Assembly: GCF_000264905.1 (NCBI RefSeq)
Contig: NW_006763145.1
Span: 1,347,347 to 1,411,346 of the forward strand
Source: Stereum hirsutum FP-91666 SS1
Lineage: Eukaryota > Basidiomycota > Agaricomycetes > Russulales > Stereaceae
Length of the DNA stretch: 64,000 nucleotides
Reading direction: 5' to 3'
Of the stretch, positions 25,883 to 36,925 are shown piece after piece; position 1 is the first letter of the stretch; each line of letters starts with the position of its first letter. A program made the translations under genes and the position numbers. A model generated the notes under the pieces. That model saw only the letters and a program-made list of their open reading frames with translations. It was not told where the DNA came from and did not search any database.

Positions 25883-27582
25883 ATGCTCTCCGCCCACCGT
25901 CGACAATGCCCCATCTCTCTTCCTCGTAAGCTATCACAATCAACGCAGAGACATGTTAGAGCTCGCCATGGATTCATCCATAAACGCACCCCCGAACCCG
26001 CATCACCTGAGCTCGCCTCTCTCCTTGCGATCTATGCCCAACAACCACCCCGCCCTCTGACCCTCGGCACCCTTCTCTCCTTGGGCGATCCGCTCACTGA
26101 AGACTCTGTGCTCAAATCTGCGTCGTATGCACAGAGTGAGATTCCGAGAAGGTTGGCGACACGAATTAGGTCGTTGGAGGGGCTGCCGTTCATTGTGGGT
26201 ACGAATCCGTATGTGGCGAGGATTATGGAGGGTTTCAGGAAGAGTTTTGAGGGCGTCGCTAGGTTCGGTGACCAAGGTGAGGACAAGGATGCGGAAGAGA
26301 AGGGTGAGATTGAGATTGAGGACGTTCGAAAGGCGAGGATGTTGGAGGAGAATGAGAGGTTCGCGGGTATGTTAGAGGGGCTTGTGAGGAATCACGCCAA
26401 TGATATTCCGACAATTGCCAAAGGGTACGTTTATTCTCTTTACCTGATTCATGATGTACGCGGTGTTCTGATATATGTTACACGACTATGAAGCTTTCAG
26501 GAAAGTCAGAGGTACATGTCACCGGAGCGTATTTCCAGTTTCCTCGACGCTGCTATACGGAACCGTGTCGCCGTTCGACTTATAGCAGAGCAGCACATTG
26601 CCCTAACGCATGCGCTCAAGGCTCAATCACAAGGAGACAGCGAGTTCGCGGAGCATTATAGGAACCATATTGGGATTGTGAATATGAAGTGCTCGCCCGT
26701 CGAGATGATACGTATGGTGGGCTCGTTTGTGAGCGAGTTAAGCGAGGCAACGCTTGGTGCCAGTCCCTCTCTTGTCATTGACGGGCATACTGATGCCACC
26801 TTTGCGTGAGTGATTTTCTTCTGAGCGTCCTCTGTTGGTCGTGTTGTGTGGCACTAGCTCATGCAATATTGTACTACTGTGGCCCACAGCTACGTCCCCG
26901 TCCATCTCGAATACATCCTCACCGAGATCCTCAAAAACGCCTTCCGTGCCACCGTCGAACACCACATCAAGTCTAAGAGCCAATCTTCCCTCCCTCCAGT
27001 CCACATAACGATCTCTCCTCCACCACCACATCTCCCACCCTCTGTCCCCTCCTTCCTCTCCCTCCGTGTCCGGGACCAAGGCGGTGGCGTCCACCCATCC
27101 CATCTCCCACGCATATTCAGCTACTCATTCACGACGGCAAGCTCGGAAGGTGCGGCTCACGATGAGGATTTGGAAGGCGGGCCGTATGCAGCACAACATG
27201 TCGGTGGGAGCGCGGCTGTGGGTGGCCCAGGGAGTGGAGGACCGGGAGAGGTCAATTTGTTTGGAGAGATGACGAAGCAGGGGGTGCAGACGGGGTTGGG
27301 AACCATTGCGGGGCTTGGGTTTGGGTTGCCGATGAGTCGGTTGTACGCTAGGTTTGTGGATCTCTGCTCCTTCCCTTGCGCCTAGCCTAACTTGATCGGT
27401 CTACGACGGTAGGTATTTCGGAGGATCATTGGACTTGTATTCTATGCATGGATGGGGTGAGTGCCATTCTCCGCTTTCAGTTTTAACCGAGCATCTTTAC
27501 TGACATCCTGTAATGATCTTCAGGTAGCGATGTGATCCTTAAACTTCGGTGTCTGGACACAGCACCATCTATGGAAATATAA
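25883..27582 (+). CDS. mitochondrial PDK/BCKDK-type protein kinase
   Basis: This is a GHKL-fold kinase that phosphorylates and inactivates a mitochondrial 2-oxo-acid dehydrogenase E1 (pyruvate or branched-chain). The ATG is at 25883. The first 36 residues are Arg/His/Ser-rich without acids, a plausible matrix presequence. The N-domain has QSEIPRRLATRIRSLEGLPF and, after an intron in AKG-FQESQRYM, FLDAAIRNRVAVRLIAEQHI. The kinase part has the N-box EILKNAFRATVEHH, the G1 box RDQGGGVHPSHLPRIFSYS and the G2 region GLGFGLPMSRLYARYFGG. The ATP lid carries an unusually long Gly-rich insertion of about 50 residues between SYSFTT and GLGFGLP. The protein ends ILKLRCLDTAPSMEI. PDK and BCKDK cannot be separated by eye. 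Confidence 0.9.
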
Positions 27583-28140
27583 ATTTATATCATGCGTAAT
27601 CCTCGCAGGAGTTTCGTCGAGCAAAAACCGCAGGTGCATAGTGCTGTTACTAGCTCCACGTGGATAGCCTTGGTAGTTCGCCATACAGTTTACAGCCAGC
27701 GCCAATGCGCGTACCTTGGGCTCTCCATCGCATGCTATCGCCGGTCAACAATATTCTGGGTCTGATCAGACCTCGAATCCCGAGCAGGAAGTCCCCCAGG
27801 ATTGACGCTTCAGACTCATGGTAAACAGTTTGGACCTGGTTGCCTCCATCGCCTCCGCCTCAGGCCCTTGTTTCATGAACATGTCGTCTATTCTCACCAG
27901 GCGGGGACTACATACCATCTCAACTACGAGCACGATCTTACGGTTGCCCGTTGACTATGTGGCGTGGGCTATCTGGCGAACAGACCCCAATGTTTGCCGT
28001 TCTCGTTTCATGACCTCCTCTATGGCCTGGACTTACACTACGTCACATTGTGCACTCGACCATCATTGCAATGACACAGGTACTGGGTTGAAGCATAGTG
28101 TAATTCATCTCGGGCCGACGAGCGTCTTTGCGTTCCACTG
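27583..28140. other. intergenic, upstream of the second secreted gene
   Basis: A 189-codon open frame runs from 27818 to 28387. It lacks similarity, has poor composition and runs through the TATA box and leader of the next gene, so it was not called. No other feature is seen. Confidence 0.5.
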
Positions 28141-28148
28141 TATAAAAT
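28141..28148 (+). promoter_or_regulatory. TATA box candidate of the second secreted gene
   Basis: TATAAAAT lies 255 bases before the ATG at 28396. The leader between them contains the direct repeat ATTCACGACTT twice. Confidence 0.45.
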
Positions 28149-28395
28149 GTTGCGAAGGTTGGGTCTCCTATCCCCAGCACTTGCTCACTTTCGACCTTCA
28201 CCTGGTACTGGATAGTGAGTGCCCTCTTTCACCACAGATCTCTACGCCGTGCTCATATCTATCGACATTAGCCATCCGTATTTTGTTCATTCACGACTTG
28301 ACGTCTTCGCACATTCACGACTTTGACTTCCACCAACACTATTGCCAGCCTATTTTTCACACCCTCGCCACCTCCATCTTTTCCTGAAAGTCACC

Positions 28396-29562
28396 ATGAT
28401 CCACGCATCCTCCATTTTGCTCGCTCTCCTGGTCGTTTCGTCTGCTTCTGCTGCTCCTCTACTGTAAGTTCTCCCTTCAGACCATTAAAGTCGAGTTTGG
28501 TTGTCTGAAAAAAATGTATCGTCCTATGTTCTTACAGGGCACGGGCGGAAGAGATCCTTGACAGTGCCTTTCAGTCATCTTTGGCTGCAGAAATTATGAA
28601 CAGCTTCCCTACGAGCACCAGTGTCGATCCAAGCTCTGCGGCACCTTCGGAGCCAACATCTATCTCTGCGTTCTTCCCCCTGAGATCACCCATACCACAT
28701 CATTCTCTCCTTCCTGAGCCAATCGTTGGTCGTGATTATGAACTTGACACTTTGACCGAGCTTAGGTATGTTTACAGCGTAATATCACTTCTCCCTGTTG
28801 CGCAGAAATACTGATTCCTGACATTGACAAGCAGTGCTAGGGTAGATGCTGAAGGCGCTGCCAGACGTGAATTGTTGGAGGCCCGTCGCCACCCGTATGT
28901 TTCACGGCCCTGTCGCTGTGAGATCATTTTTTTTTGACTTTATATTTCTCTGCAGCGCGCGGGACCTCGAGGCGAGGACTCCGAAAATCCCCATCTTCGA
29001 AGGACCTGGACCGGTGCTGTCTCCTACTTCGCTTTTACCCTTGTCGCTGGTCGAGCCAAGTGCGACCGTGACGGCCACTGCGTCCACAACCGATGATGAT
29101 ACAAGTAGCGCATTACCTACTTCTGTGCCTTTAGAGGACCCGTTGATTCTCGCTCCGACACCTTCGCCTTCAGTGCAGGCGGGATCTAGTCCGCTATCTC
29201 AGGCTCTGGCTTCTGCCAGAGTATTAGAGGGACGTGATGTGCTGGAGGTCCTACGTCACTAGTATGTCGTGGTCTTCTAACCCTCAAAGAATATCATATT
29301 CTAAACACACTTGTTCGTTTACAGCATCAGAGATCCCAAGAATCTATTGGGGACACCTTTTTCACCACAGGGTATCCCTCACTTGGGACCATTTCCCGCG
29401 ACGATCGATGCATTTCCCACCAGCAGTATCGCTTCTCCCACTGCGACTTCGTCAGAGAAAACGGGGTTTGGAATCCGTCCACAGGCGACTACTAACAGCA
29501 TCCCACCGAATCTTCCCGTAGATGATCTTCCCATAAATAAGATTCCCGTACTAGATGATTGA
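28396..29562 (+). CDS. secreted protein with phase-2 cassette exons, unknown function
   Basis: No known family was recognised. Five exons (28396-28463, 28538-28765, 28835-28894, 28956-29261, 29325-29562) total 900 bases and give 299 residues. The N-terminus is a signal peptide (MIHASSILLALLVVSSASAAP), close in style to that of the gene at 19000. All four introns are phase 2. Exons 2-4 are multiples of three, and one is only 60 bases. After each junction comes a short Arg motif: ARAEEILDS, ARVDAEGAARRELLEARRHP, ARDLEART, IRDPKNLLG. The rest is Pro/Ser/Thr-rich and probably disordered. Three exons therefore open with A-R followed by acidic residues, as in the repeat gene. It could be a processed precursor or a cell-wall/secreted disordered protein. 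Confidence 0.72.
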
Positions 29563-30445
29563 AAGAGGACAAACACGGATTTTGAGGTATGTGCTTTTCC
29601 ATTGACTGGCATGGTCCTTGCCTGACGCTGGTCCCCTTGCCTCTTAGATTACAGGGAAGTCAGGGAGCTCTCGGTGCGCTCTGATTTGGTCTGAGTTTCT
29701 CAGGGTTTTGGGATGGAGACAATAGGGGTACTTGGGCGAGGCTCAAGGACATGCCTAGAATAGGTGGATTCTTTGGCGCTAGTGTGTGCAGTAGCGTTGG
29801 CAATTGAAAATTCATCCTTTCATTCCGAAAATCCGGTGAATCGACCGGCCAATGCGTCGGCTAGACCTGTTGCTTGTTCCATAAATATTTTTCTGAAAGT
29901 CTCAGAAAAGTGAACATTGGGCATCCATATGCAGACACCGCTGTGACACAGGTCGGCATCTGCCGACGTTCTTGACTTACCAGTTCGAACTGTTTTGGAA
30001 CTACTTACTCTGTCCTTTGTCCCTCTTGGAAGATAAGACTCGTAGACCATCTAAGCGGCTGGCTCCAACCCACAATTTATAAGGCCAGACACTTTCGCTC
30101 CATACCCGTTTTCATTCGCCCTGGAGTACTACTGCGCCGCATAGCACTGCCGTCCTCAGGCCACCAAGTCAATGCTATGGGAGGTGATGAGTCTTTCTTT
30201 CTCCGTTTGAATGGCGTAGTGGACCCCCCGGCATATTTTCTGACCGAATCTCAAACGAAGCCACGCATAATTGCGCACTTCGTGATCTCTCATGGTGCGG
30301 AGACGCCCCTCACATATGCGTACCAAACCGAGCAGTTATAAAATATGACGCGAAAGCTTCGCAAATAACAGCGGATGCTGGGTATATTCTGTAGGGTGAC
30401 GATGAAACCAAGAAAGCAGAAGACCTGAACAGAGACTGAGGACTT
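29563..30445. other. convergent 3' region, no gene seen
   Basis: This stretch lies between the second secreted gene (+) and the ING-family gene (-). A possible intron in the 3' untranslated region starts near 29586. There are no recognisable frames. Confidence 0.5.
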
Positions 30446-32230
30446 TCATCGTTTACGTTTCCGTGGGGCGCCAAGGCCCATTGCCTCTCTACAGTCTTTG
30501 CAGTACCACTTTGTCGATTTTGGGACCTCGGTGAGACCAACGCAGGCGAGATGAAACTACAAGAAAATCGACGGCGGGTAAGCTCTTTGCAAATAAAAGA
30601 AAGGAAAGAGGCCTACCCATTCGTATGGACATTCGTCGTTGTCGCAGCCGACCATCTGTAGGCACGCAATCCCGAACGTTTGAACATGAGCTTGTGGGCA
30701 TAAATAAAAGTTCACACTTACGTCTCCATACGAAACCTGATTGCAATAACAATACGTCGGCTCGTTAGGGTCGACTGGGACAATGGCAGCGTTGTTCGCT
30801 TGCACGACGGCGGCTAGTGGTGGAACCTTCAACTTCAAGCGCGGAGCTGTGGTCCCAGCTGTGGGCAATGGCGTGACAGCTTTTTCTGGTTGTTCTACGC
30901 CTTTTTTCCTTCCCCTCCTTCTTTTGGAGACTGGGCGACTTCCTGGGGCAGGAATAGCGTCTTCTGTGACGCCGATTATGGTTCCGCCACCTTCGAGTTC
31001 GACTTGGGCAAGGGCAGCTCCAGAGAAAGGAAGAGGATTGTCGCTTTCGTCGCCCGGGAGGGGAGAGTACATAGTCTGGGCATTACGTTGCCAGCGAGGA
31101 ACAGAGATTTCGGGGAGCAGGGCAGGATGGGTTCCAGGTCTAATACCGATTGAGAGAGAGGTTTCCTGTTCGAGGATTGCTTGGTCTAGGAGTCGGATAT
31201 GTCGATCTGCCTATGGAACAGAGCTAAGATCAGTTAATCAACTTAGGAGGCGTACAGACGAGAGACCCACGGAATCATATGCTGCCTGCGCTAGGTTGAC
31301 CTTCTCCTGCGAGGAGTGCATGGCTTCCTCAAGCAGGACACCCACGCTCGAGAGAATACTACGTGCAGAAGGTGGAGTTTTAGGACGTGGTGGTGCAGGA
31401 TTTGGCGAATCCGAGATTGCCTTCAGCGAAGAAGCAGTTCGACCGAGTCGTGAGCGTTTGGTTGGTGATCGACTCCGAGAGCTGACGCGGCGAAGTTGGC
31501 GAGGTGGTGTCTTCGGTGTAGATGGCTCCTCTCTACTGTCCTCGTTAGCGTCAGCTTTGGTTTCGGTTTGGCCAGCTTCACTGGTTGTACCTGCACCCGT
31601 GGCGGTAGACGGTTCAGATGCAGGTTCTGGCAAGGGCTGCGGCGTCTCTATCATAATGGTTCTGAGTTTGATATATTCCTCCAGTCGAGGGATTATATCC
31701 GCAAGATATCCTGTCATTGTTAAGGAGCGATACATGATGTCTGTAGACATAAGGGTTACGAAGGATGAAAAGCGTACTAGCGCCTTGGCCGTCCAGCTCG
31801 CGCATGAGCGTGAATGTTCTATGCAAGGACAGAGGTAGTTGTTCGAGGACTTGCACGTTACAAATATAAGCTTTCTTGCACATAAATATAGTAGTCAAGA
31901 ACTCGCACCTGGGTGAAATTCATCTCGCATACCCTCCCATATTTCCTGTTCCTTCGTCAGCTTCTCTTCCTCTTCCACATTCGGCTCTTGCGGTTGACCA
32001 ACGTCCAGGGCGTTATCGGCCTTGGAGTGCTGCTCAAGATCTCCGGTGTATACGTCGCCTTCTTGTTCTGTTTTGTCAAGGTTCATTGGGCCCGCCTCTA
32101 CAGCTTCCTCGATATCTGCCGGTGCCTCTTCTTGCTCGATGTCGGGTTCAGGCTCGGTCACCGGATCCATCTCGTCTTGGTCTGGAAATGAGCGAATAGC
32201 TGCCTGAGAACGTCGACGTCTACGACCCAT
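30446..32230 (-). CDS. ING-family PHD-finger protein (NuA4/Rpd3-type chromatin subunit)
   Basis: This is a chromatin reader of the ING family, which anchors acetyltransferase or deacetylase complexes to H3K4me3. The ATG is at 32230 (MGRRRRRSQAAIRSF), followed by an acidic N-terminal extension of about 105 residues. The ING domain starts at VLEQLPLSLHRTFTLMREL, continues YLADIIPRLEEYIKLRTIM, is interrupted by about 100 Ser/Thr/Pro-rich residues, and resumes EKVNLAQAAYDSV then DRHIRLLDQAI. A long linker has KRRRGRKK. The C-terminal PHD is YCYCNQVSYGDMVGCDNDEC, PYEWFHLACVGL, KWYCKDCRE, split by introns, and the protein ends RKRKR. It is larger than most ING proteins because of the N-terminal and mid-domain insertions. 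Confidence 0.88.
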
Positions 32231-32807
32231 AGTCTGGACGGTTTATGAGAGTGAAGGTTGAAAGAGACGCTGTCCAGTTAAAAAGGGGCCTCCAATTCGC
32301 AGTACATAAATCATTGTTACCCGTGGCTCAGCGCTTCTTTGTAAGTTGATTGAGCACGGCAAATGCCGACGCTAACAAAAGTATACCGTCATCGTTTCAA
32401 GTTGAAGTGCTACCTTTTCGACGTTGACTTTCTCAACATTTATCTCATCGTTCATCTTGTGATATACAGCCCCTTCAAATCCCCGCTCAGCGGCGTTCAT
32501 GCACCGTGCACATCCATCTTTTACTTCAACTGCTCTGAGATGTAGTGCTCGATACCGTTAGACTCAGCCTGAGTTCACTTCGGTCCAGTGTACGAAACAA
32601 ACTTGATGGTGATCACAATATGGTGCGCTTCCAATCACCATCATCCTCACTATCAGACAGTGGCGGTCTCTTTTCACCGCCTTCCCCTTGCCAATGAATC
32701 TGTCAGGGTCAATCACTAACACAGCCCTTGAATGACCTCTATATACTTGGAAACTCGTAGGTCAAGCAACCTACAGTCCTATTTCTCTTGATCACATCGC
32801 TCCTACC
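32231..32807. other. divergent promoter region, ING / MDR reductase
   Basis: 577 bases lie between two opposed start codons. No reading frame of note was found. Both promoters are inferred to lie here. Confidence 0.45.
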
Positions 32808-34236
32808 ATGGCTTCAACCGATATCCCCGCAACGCAACGCTCATACCGTGCGACTGGCAAGGGAGAGCCTCGTAAAGCTATACAGCTAGTCAAGGACTTT
32901 CCTGTGACCACAGCACTAAAGGAGGGCGAGGTCCTCGTCAAGGTTCAGGCAGCTGCACTTAATCCCCTGTATGTTTGCCAGAGTCGTCTATAGTTCTCCA
33001 CAATCTGACTCTCTCGTGAAACATAGCTTCTACAAGCTCCTGGATCTTCTTCCGAACTTCGTCCATAAGAGGCCATTGACGGCAGAGTATGACTTTGCTG
33101 GAGTCGTGGCCAATGCTAATGGTTCTACATGGTCCTGCGGTGATCAAATATTTGGTTGGATCACTCCTGGTATGTCGAAACTGACCCCTCCCCCCTTCCA
33201 TGCCCAAATCAAACTTATGAACTACTTACCACAGGTCAGAACTCAAAGACGAAAGAGGGTGCTCTTTGCGAATACATCGTCGTACCCGCAGAGAATATCA
33301 CCCTCCGCCCATCGAATATCACACCGACGCAGGCTTCTGGAATCTCGCTGACTGGCATGACAGCTTATCAAGCCATCTTCCAAGACGGCAAACTGAAGGG
33401 TATGAGCCATCTCACTCTAGCAGACCGATTCACGCATAGGTAACCTCACCATCTTACAGCCGGGCAAACTCTGTTTGTCAATGGTGGAAGTACCTCTGTC
33501 GGCGCTTTTGCCATCATATTCGCAAAATCCAGGGGAATCAAAGTGGTCGCTTCAGCATCTGGAAAGAACGAAGCTTTCGTCCGTAGGATGGGTGCGGATG
33601 AAGTGAGTTCCTGCCGTTTAATTCCTCGAATATTCGCTACAACCAGGCTTTTCTTTTTTTCTTTCCAGTTTATCGACTATACGAAACAACCGCTAGCAAC
33701 ATACCTCGGTGAGAACCCTCCGACCACACCCTACGACGTCATCCTCGAAGCTGTTGGCATGGCCGATAACTCCTTATATACCCACTGCGAGAAATACCTT
33801 GCACCAGAAGGCATCTATCTCTCCGTGAAGCCACAGCCTAACAAGTGGAGCGACGCATCGAAGTTGGGGAGGTTAGCCTTTGATGTCATTGTACCGGGTT
33901 GTTATGGAGGTGTCAATCGCAAGTTTGCGTACGTTTGCACAATTTTTTGAACCTGAGTGTGAGGTAGTAATTGATGTCATGTTGCAGTATGGTCGAGGTC
34001 AAGCACAAGAAAGAAGACCTGGACGAGATGGCCGCTATGTTGGAGAAGTGTATGCTCTCTCTTCGTCCGTCGTGGCGAGCAAAACTAATGTCATAACTTT
34101 GTTTTGTCAGCCGGAGTGAAACCACCTGTCGATTCCGTGTTTGCGTTCGAAGATGTGTTCGATGCATATGATCGGTTGATGACCGGTCGTGCCACGGGGA
34201 AAGTGGTCGTGAAGGTTGACTCGTCTGTGGAGTAGC
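32808..34236 (+). CDS. zinc-independent medium-chain reductase (quinone/enoyl reductase-like)
   Basis: This is a probable NADPH-dependent oxidoreductase of the MDR superfamily, like quinone oxidoreductases and ToxD-type enoyl reductases. The ATG is at 32808. The N-terminal GroES-like half has KEGEVLVKVQAAALNP, TAEYDFAGVV and WSCGDQIFGW. Catalytic-domain landmarks are SGISLTGMTAYQAIF, the nucleotide-binding LFVNGGSTSVGAFAIIFAKS, RRMGADEFIDY, and a C-terminal FEDVFDAYDRLMTGRATGKV. The Cys/His ligands of zinc alcohol dehydrogenases are absent. About six short introns are present, one after ALNP and one in GADE-FIDY. The substrate is not deducible. Confidence 0.9.
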
Positions 34237-34772
34237 AAGTAGCTTTCCTATATGTTGGCTGTGTTCGGTAGGTATCGACATCAGAATGATTCACAATGTC
34301 ACAATAGACACGAATCTCTCAGAGATGTGTATATAAGTAATTGACTGATGCTCTGATCAGATCGATGTTGGTGGGGCGGACTGGAGCACGATTGAATCGG
34401 CTGCTCAGGACACGGCTAGTGTTGGATCACCATTCCACTTCTCTGCCTCTTTGGCGTTGTGAATATGGCTGCCGTCCTCGGTGCAGACACGATCCTCAAT
34501 ACACTGACATAACTGTACTCGGAACTCCCCTTTTCGTCTCCTCCTTTAGCTCTGTAGGGTGTGGTGTGTCGGTAATATGATCGTGTTATCTATTCCACTG
34601 ACAATACCCATAACCTTCGGCGAGAAACGGCGGACAAGATACCGTTCAATAGAATGAAGAGAACATATTTCGAAACAAGGGATAGTCATCACTCACAGCC
34701 GCCTCGTATTCGCTGTTTGCATTCGCTGCCCAAAAAGCAATGTAAAGTAGATTCAACAACACATCGGGTCTA
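34237..34772. other. convergent 3' region, no gene seen
   Basis: This stretch lies between the reductase stop (+) and the MYND protein stop (-). No recognisable frames or RNA genes were found. Confidence 0.55.
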
Positions 34773-36579
34773 TTAGGGCCTAGTTGAGGGAGTAGGAAGA
34801 CTTGGCCGCATCATCTCGTATAAGAAGTTGGTTTCTTCCATGAACTTCGCAAATACCGCGCGCATAGCTGGAGTCAGGCTTGCTATATGACCACCCTCTC
34901 GAAAATAACGTGCGATGGCCTCCTGAGATGGCAGCCTCTGCTCTATTGCATCAGAGCATTGGGTTTTGTGTTGATGCTTCCAGGCGGACTGCTGACAGTC
35001 GGTGCTGCAATAAACGGCCTGAGGGTTTCACTGGTCAGAAGTTATTCGGATCACAAGCCGACGAAATACCCACAATCTTGCAACGAGTACATCTCTTCAG
35101 TGTCAAGGAATCGTCCTCAATCACCGTGCAACCAGGTCCTTCGCAGGACCTCCAAAGTGCACCGTTCCACGGGCCAATCTTGGCAGCGCGTTCAATTTCG
35201 CGTCCTGTACGAGAATCTTGCCCTGAAGCAATGTACTCATCGACGATGTCATTCCATCGCTTTTGTTGATCCTCGCAAATGACCTTGCTGAATTTCCGCG
35301 CGACTGGTCTGCAATATATGCTGTCAATGCTGGGCTTGTCCAACAATACTTGAAAGAAGAGACGTACTGGGGACAGAAGCCTGCCTTTCGCCAAACATAT
35401 GCAAACGCTGGGTCCAGCACACCTCGAGAGCTCAATTCCTCTAGGACAGTTCGATTAGCCTCAGCTCTTCGTTGTATGTCGAGCTCTGCCGTGAGAGGTA
35501 GCACGACAGATGCATGATCCGCATCCACGCCCTCAGACTTCGCTAACATTTGCTGTACCATAAGGGCGGTCGCATCCATACGTTCCCGGGCCTGTCGATG
35601 AGGATTGTTGAGCTGAGCTTCGTAGTCGTGTTTGACGCGGTTCCGAATCGGGTCCCATTGTTCGAGAACAACCGCGTTTTTTGAGTGGCAGCACCGCTCG
35701 TACGTCTTGCCAGAACCGCAAACACAAAGGTACTTGAGCGGATAGGGCAGTAAGGTGGCGTGACAATCCCCTATGGTCTTGCCGGACCAACACGGGCAGA
35801 TTCGAGGAGGGCGAGGGGAGTTACGGTTAATCTCGACGAGGGAGGAAATTCGACGTTCATCTGCTGAAGAGGCGAAATGGAAGTCGCGAGATGGTCGGGC
35901 GCCATGTTTTATGAGCAGTACGATATGATCCCAGCGCTGTGCGTTATAGGCTAATTGCAGGATGGACAGGTCATTGGCCGTTTTGTGGACGTCTGCATGT
36001 TGCTCGACGAGCATACGAACTATCCACCCCAGCCGTCTTAGCACGTTTTCTTTGGTCATTCGGACAGGTGTAAGCTCAGTCAACGATTTGACGATATCGA
36101 TGAAAGGACCATTTTGATGCTCAGTGATATTTGCGATCTCTTTAGAGACAACCCACAGAGGAGTGGCGCCGTCTGTGGGATCTTCAAGATCAGGGGTGGC
36201 CCCGAAGTAAAGGAATTCTGCGACGGCTATGACATCGCCACTCGACACCATGTAATGCCACATATTCCCACCTACAAGCATAAAAGGTATATTGTAGCCA
36301 TTTATGCAGTGATACCGCAGCAGAGAGCGAGAGGAGAGGAATGTAGTTCATACCTCCCAGGAAATGTGGTGGGTCATCGAGTTCTACGGCATCTGGAGAC
36401 CAGGGACGTTGCCAGTTACGCATCTTCATGCGTACTTCGTGCCCTTCAGGAGTATAAGAAAATGATCCTTTTTGTGTGACGCTTATCGCCGTGCTGGTAT
36501 CAGCCTTCAGCTTTTGGAGAAAACTCTGTGGCAGCAAAGGTTTACTGAGTTTGCTAGATTTGGCAGAGTTGGACGACAT
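34773..36579 (-). CDS. ankyrin-like / SEC-C / MYND zinc-finger protein
   Basis: The ATG is at 36579. After an N-terminal segment (MSSNSAKSSKLSKPLLPQSF) and a phase-1 intron come ankyrin-like repeats: AVAEFLYFGATPDLEDPTDG, MLVEQHADVHKT, and VLLIKHGARPSRD. Two SEC-C-like zinc motifs follow in tandem: CPCWSGKTIGDCH and CVCGSGKTYERCCH. The C-terminus is a MYND finger, split by introns: C-x4-C (CEGPGC), KRCTRCK, then VYCSTDCQQSAWKHHK-like residues (VYCSTDCQQSAWKHQHKTQC). SEC-C motifs bind metal and often protein partners, and MYND fingers bind proline-rich peptides. It is probably a scaffold protein of unknown role. It ends in LPTPSTRP. Confidence 0.82.
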
Positions 36580-36925
36580 GGTAGCGAAGGGAGTGATGGC
36601 CGTATTGGAAAGAGTTCTCGTCGTTACATAATGCGAAAGTGCAGGACTGAGGAAGCGGCGATGGTCATGTTTCACACGCTCCGCACTCAACGACTACTCT
36701 GTGTAGGACAGTTAAGTGTACTAAAGCCAGTCTTCGAAAGAAGGAAACCGTAGCTCTGCGATGGTCTCTCAGTCAATCGGTCGTCAATGTATGTACACTG
36801 TTTCGAATACGAGCTGCGTTCTGTGGTATGGTCTCAGGTCTCGTCAACTCGGCTCTGCAGAAAAGGTCTTATGGATACGCAGGAGTGGAAGGTCAAAATG
36901 GGCCAAAGAACGGATCGTATATTGC
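36580..36925. other. intergenic, MYND-gene promoter and GAR1 3' end
   Basis: This is a same-strand gap of 346 bases with no feature recognised. Confidence 0.5.

Noticed and set aside
27720..27800. Sequence with CTCGAATCCCGAG resembling a tRNA T-arm
   Set aside because: No acceptor stem, D-arm or anticodon arm could be folded around it.
27818..28387. Open frame of 189 codons on the plus strand before the second secreted gene
   Set aside because: It spans the TATA box and leader of that gene, has no recognisable domain and shows unlikely composition. It is probably chance.
30783..31838. Open frame of 351 codons on the plus strand
   Set aside because: It is antisense to the ING-family exons, which have clear domain identity. 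It has no similarity of its own and reflects the composition of the Ser/Thr/Pro-rich coding strand.
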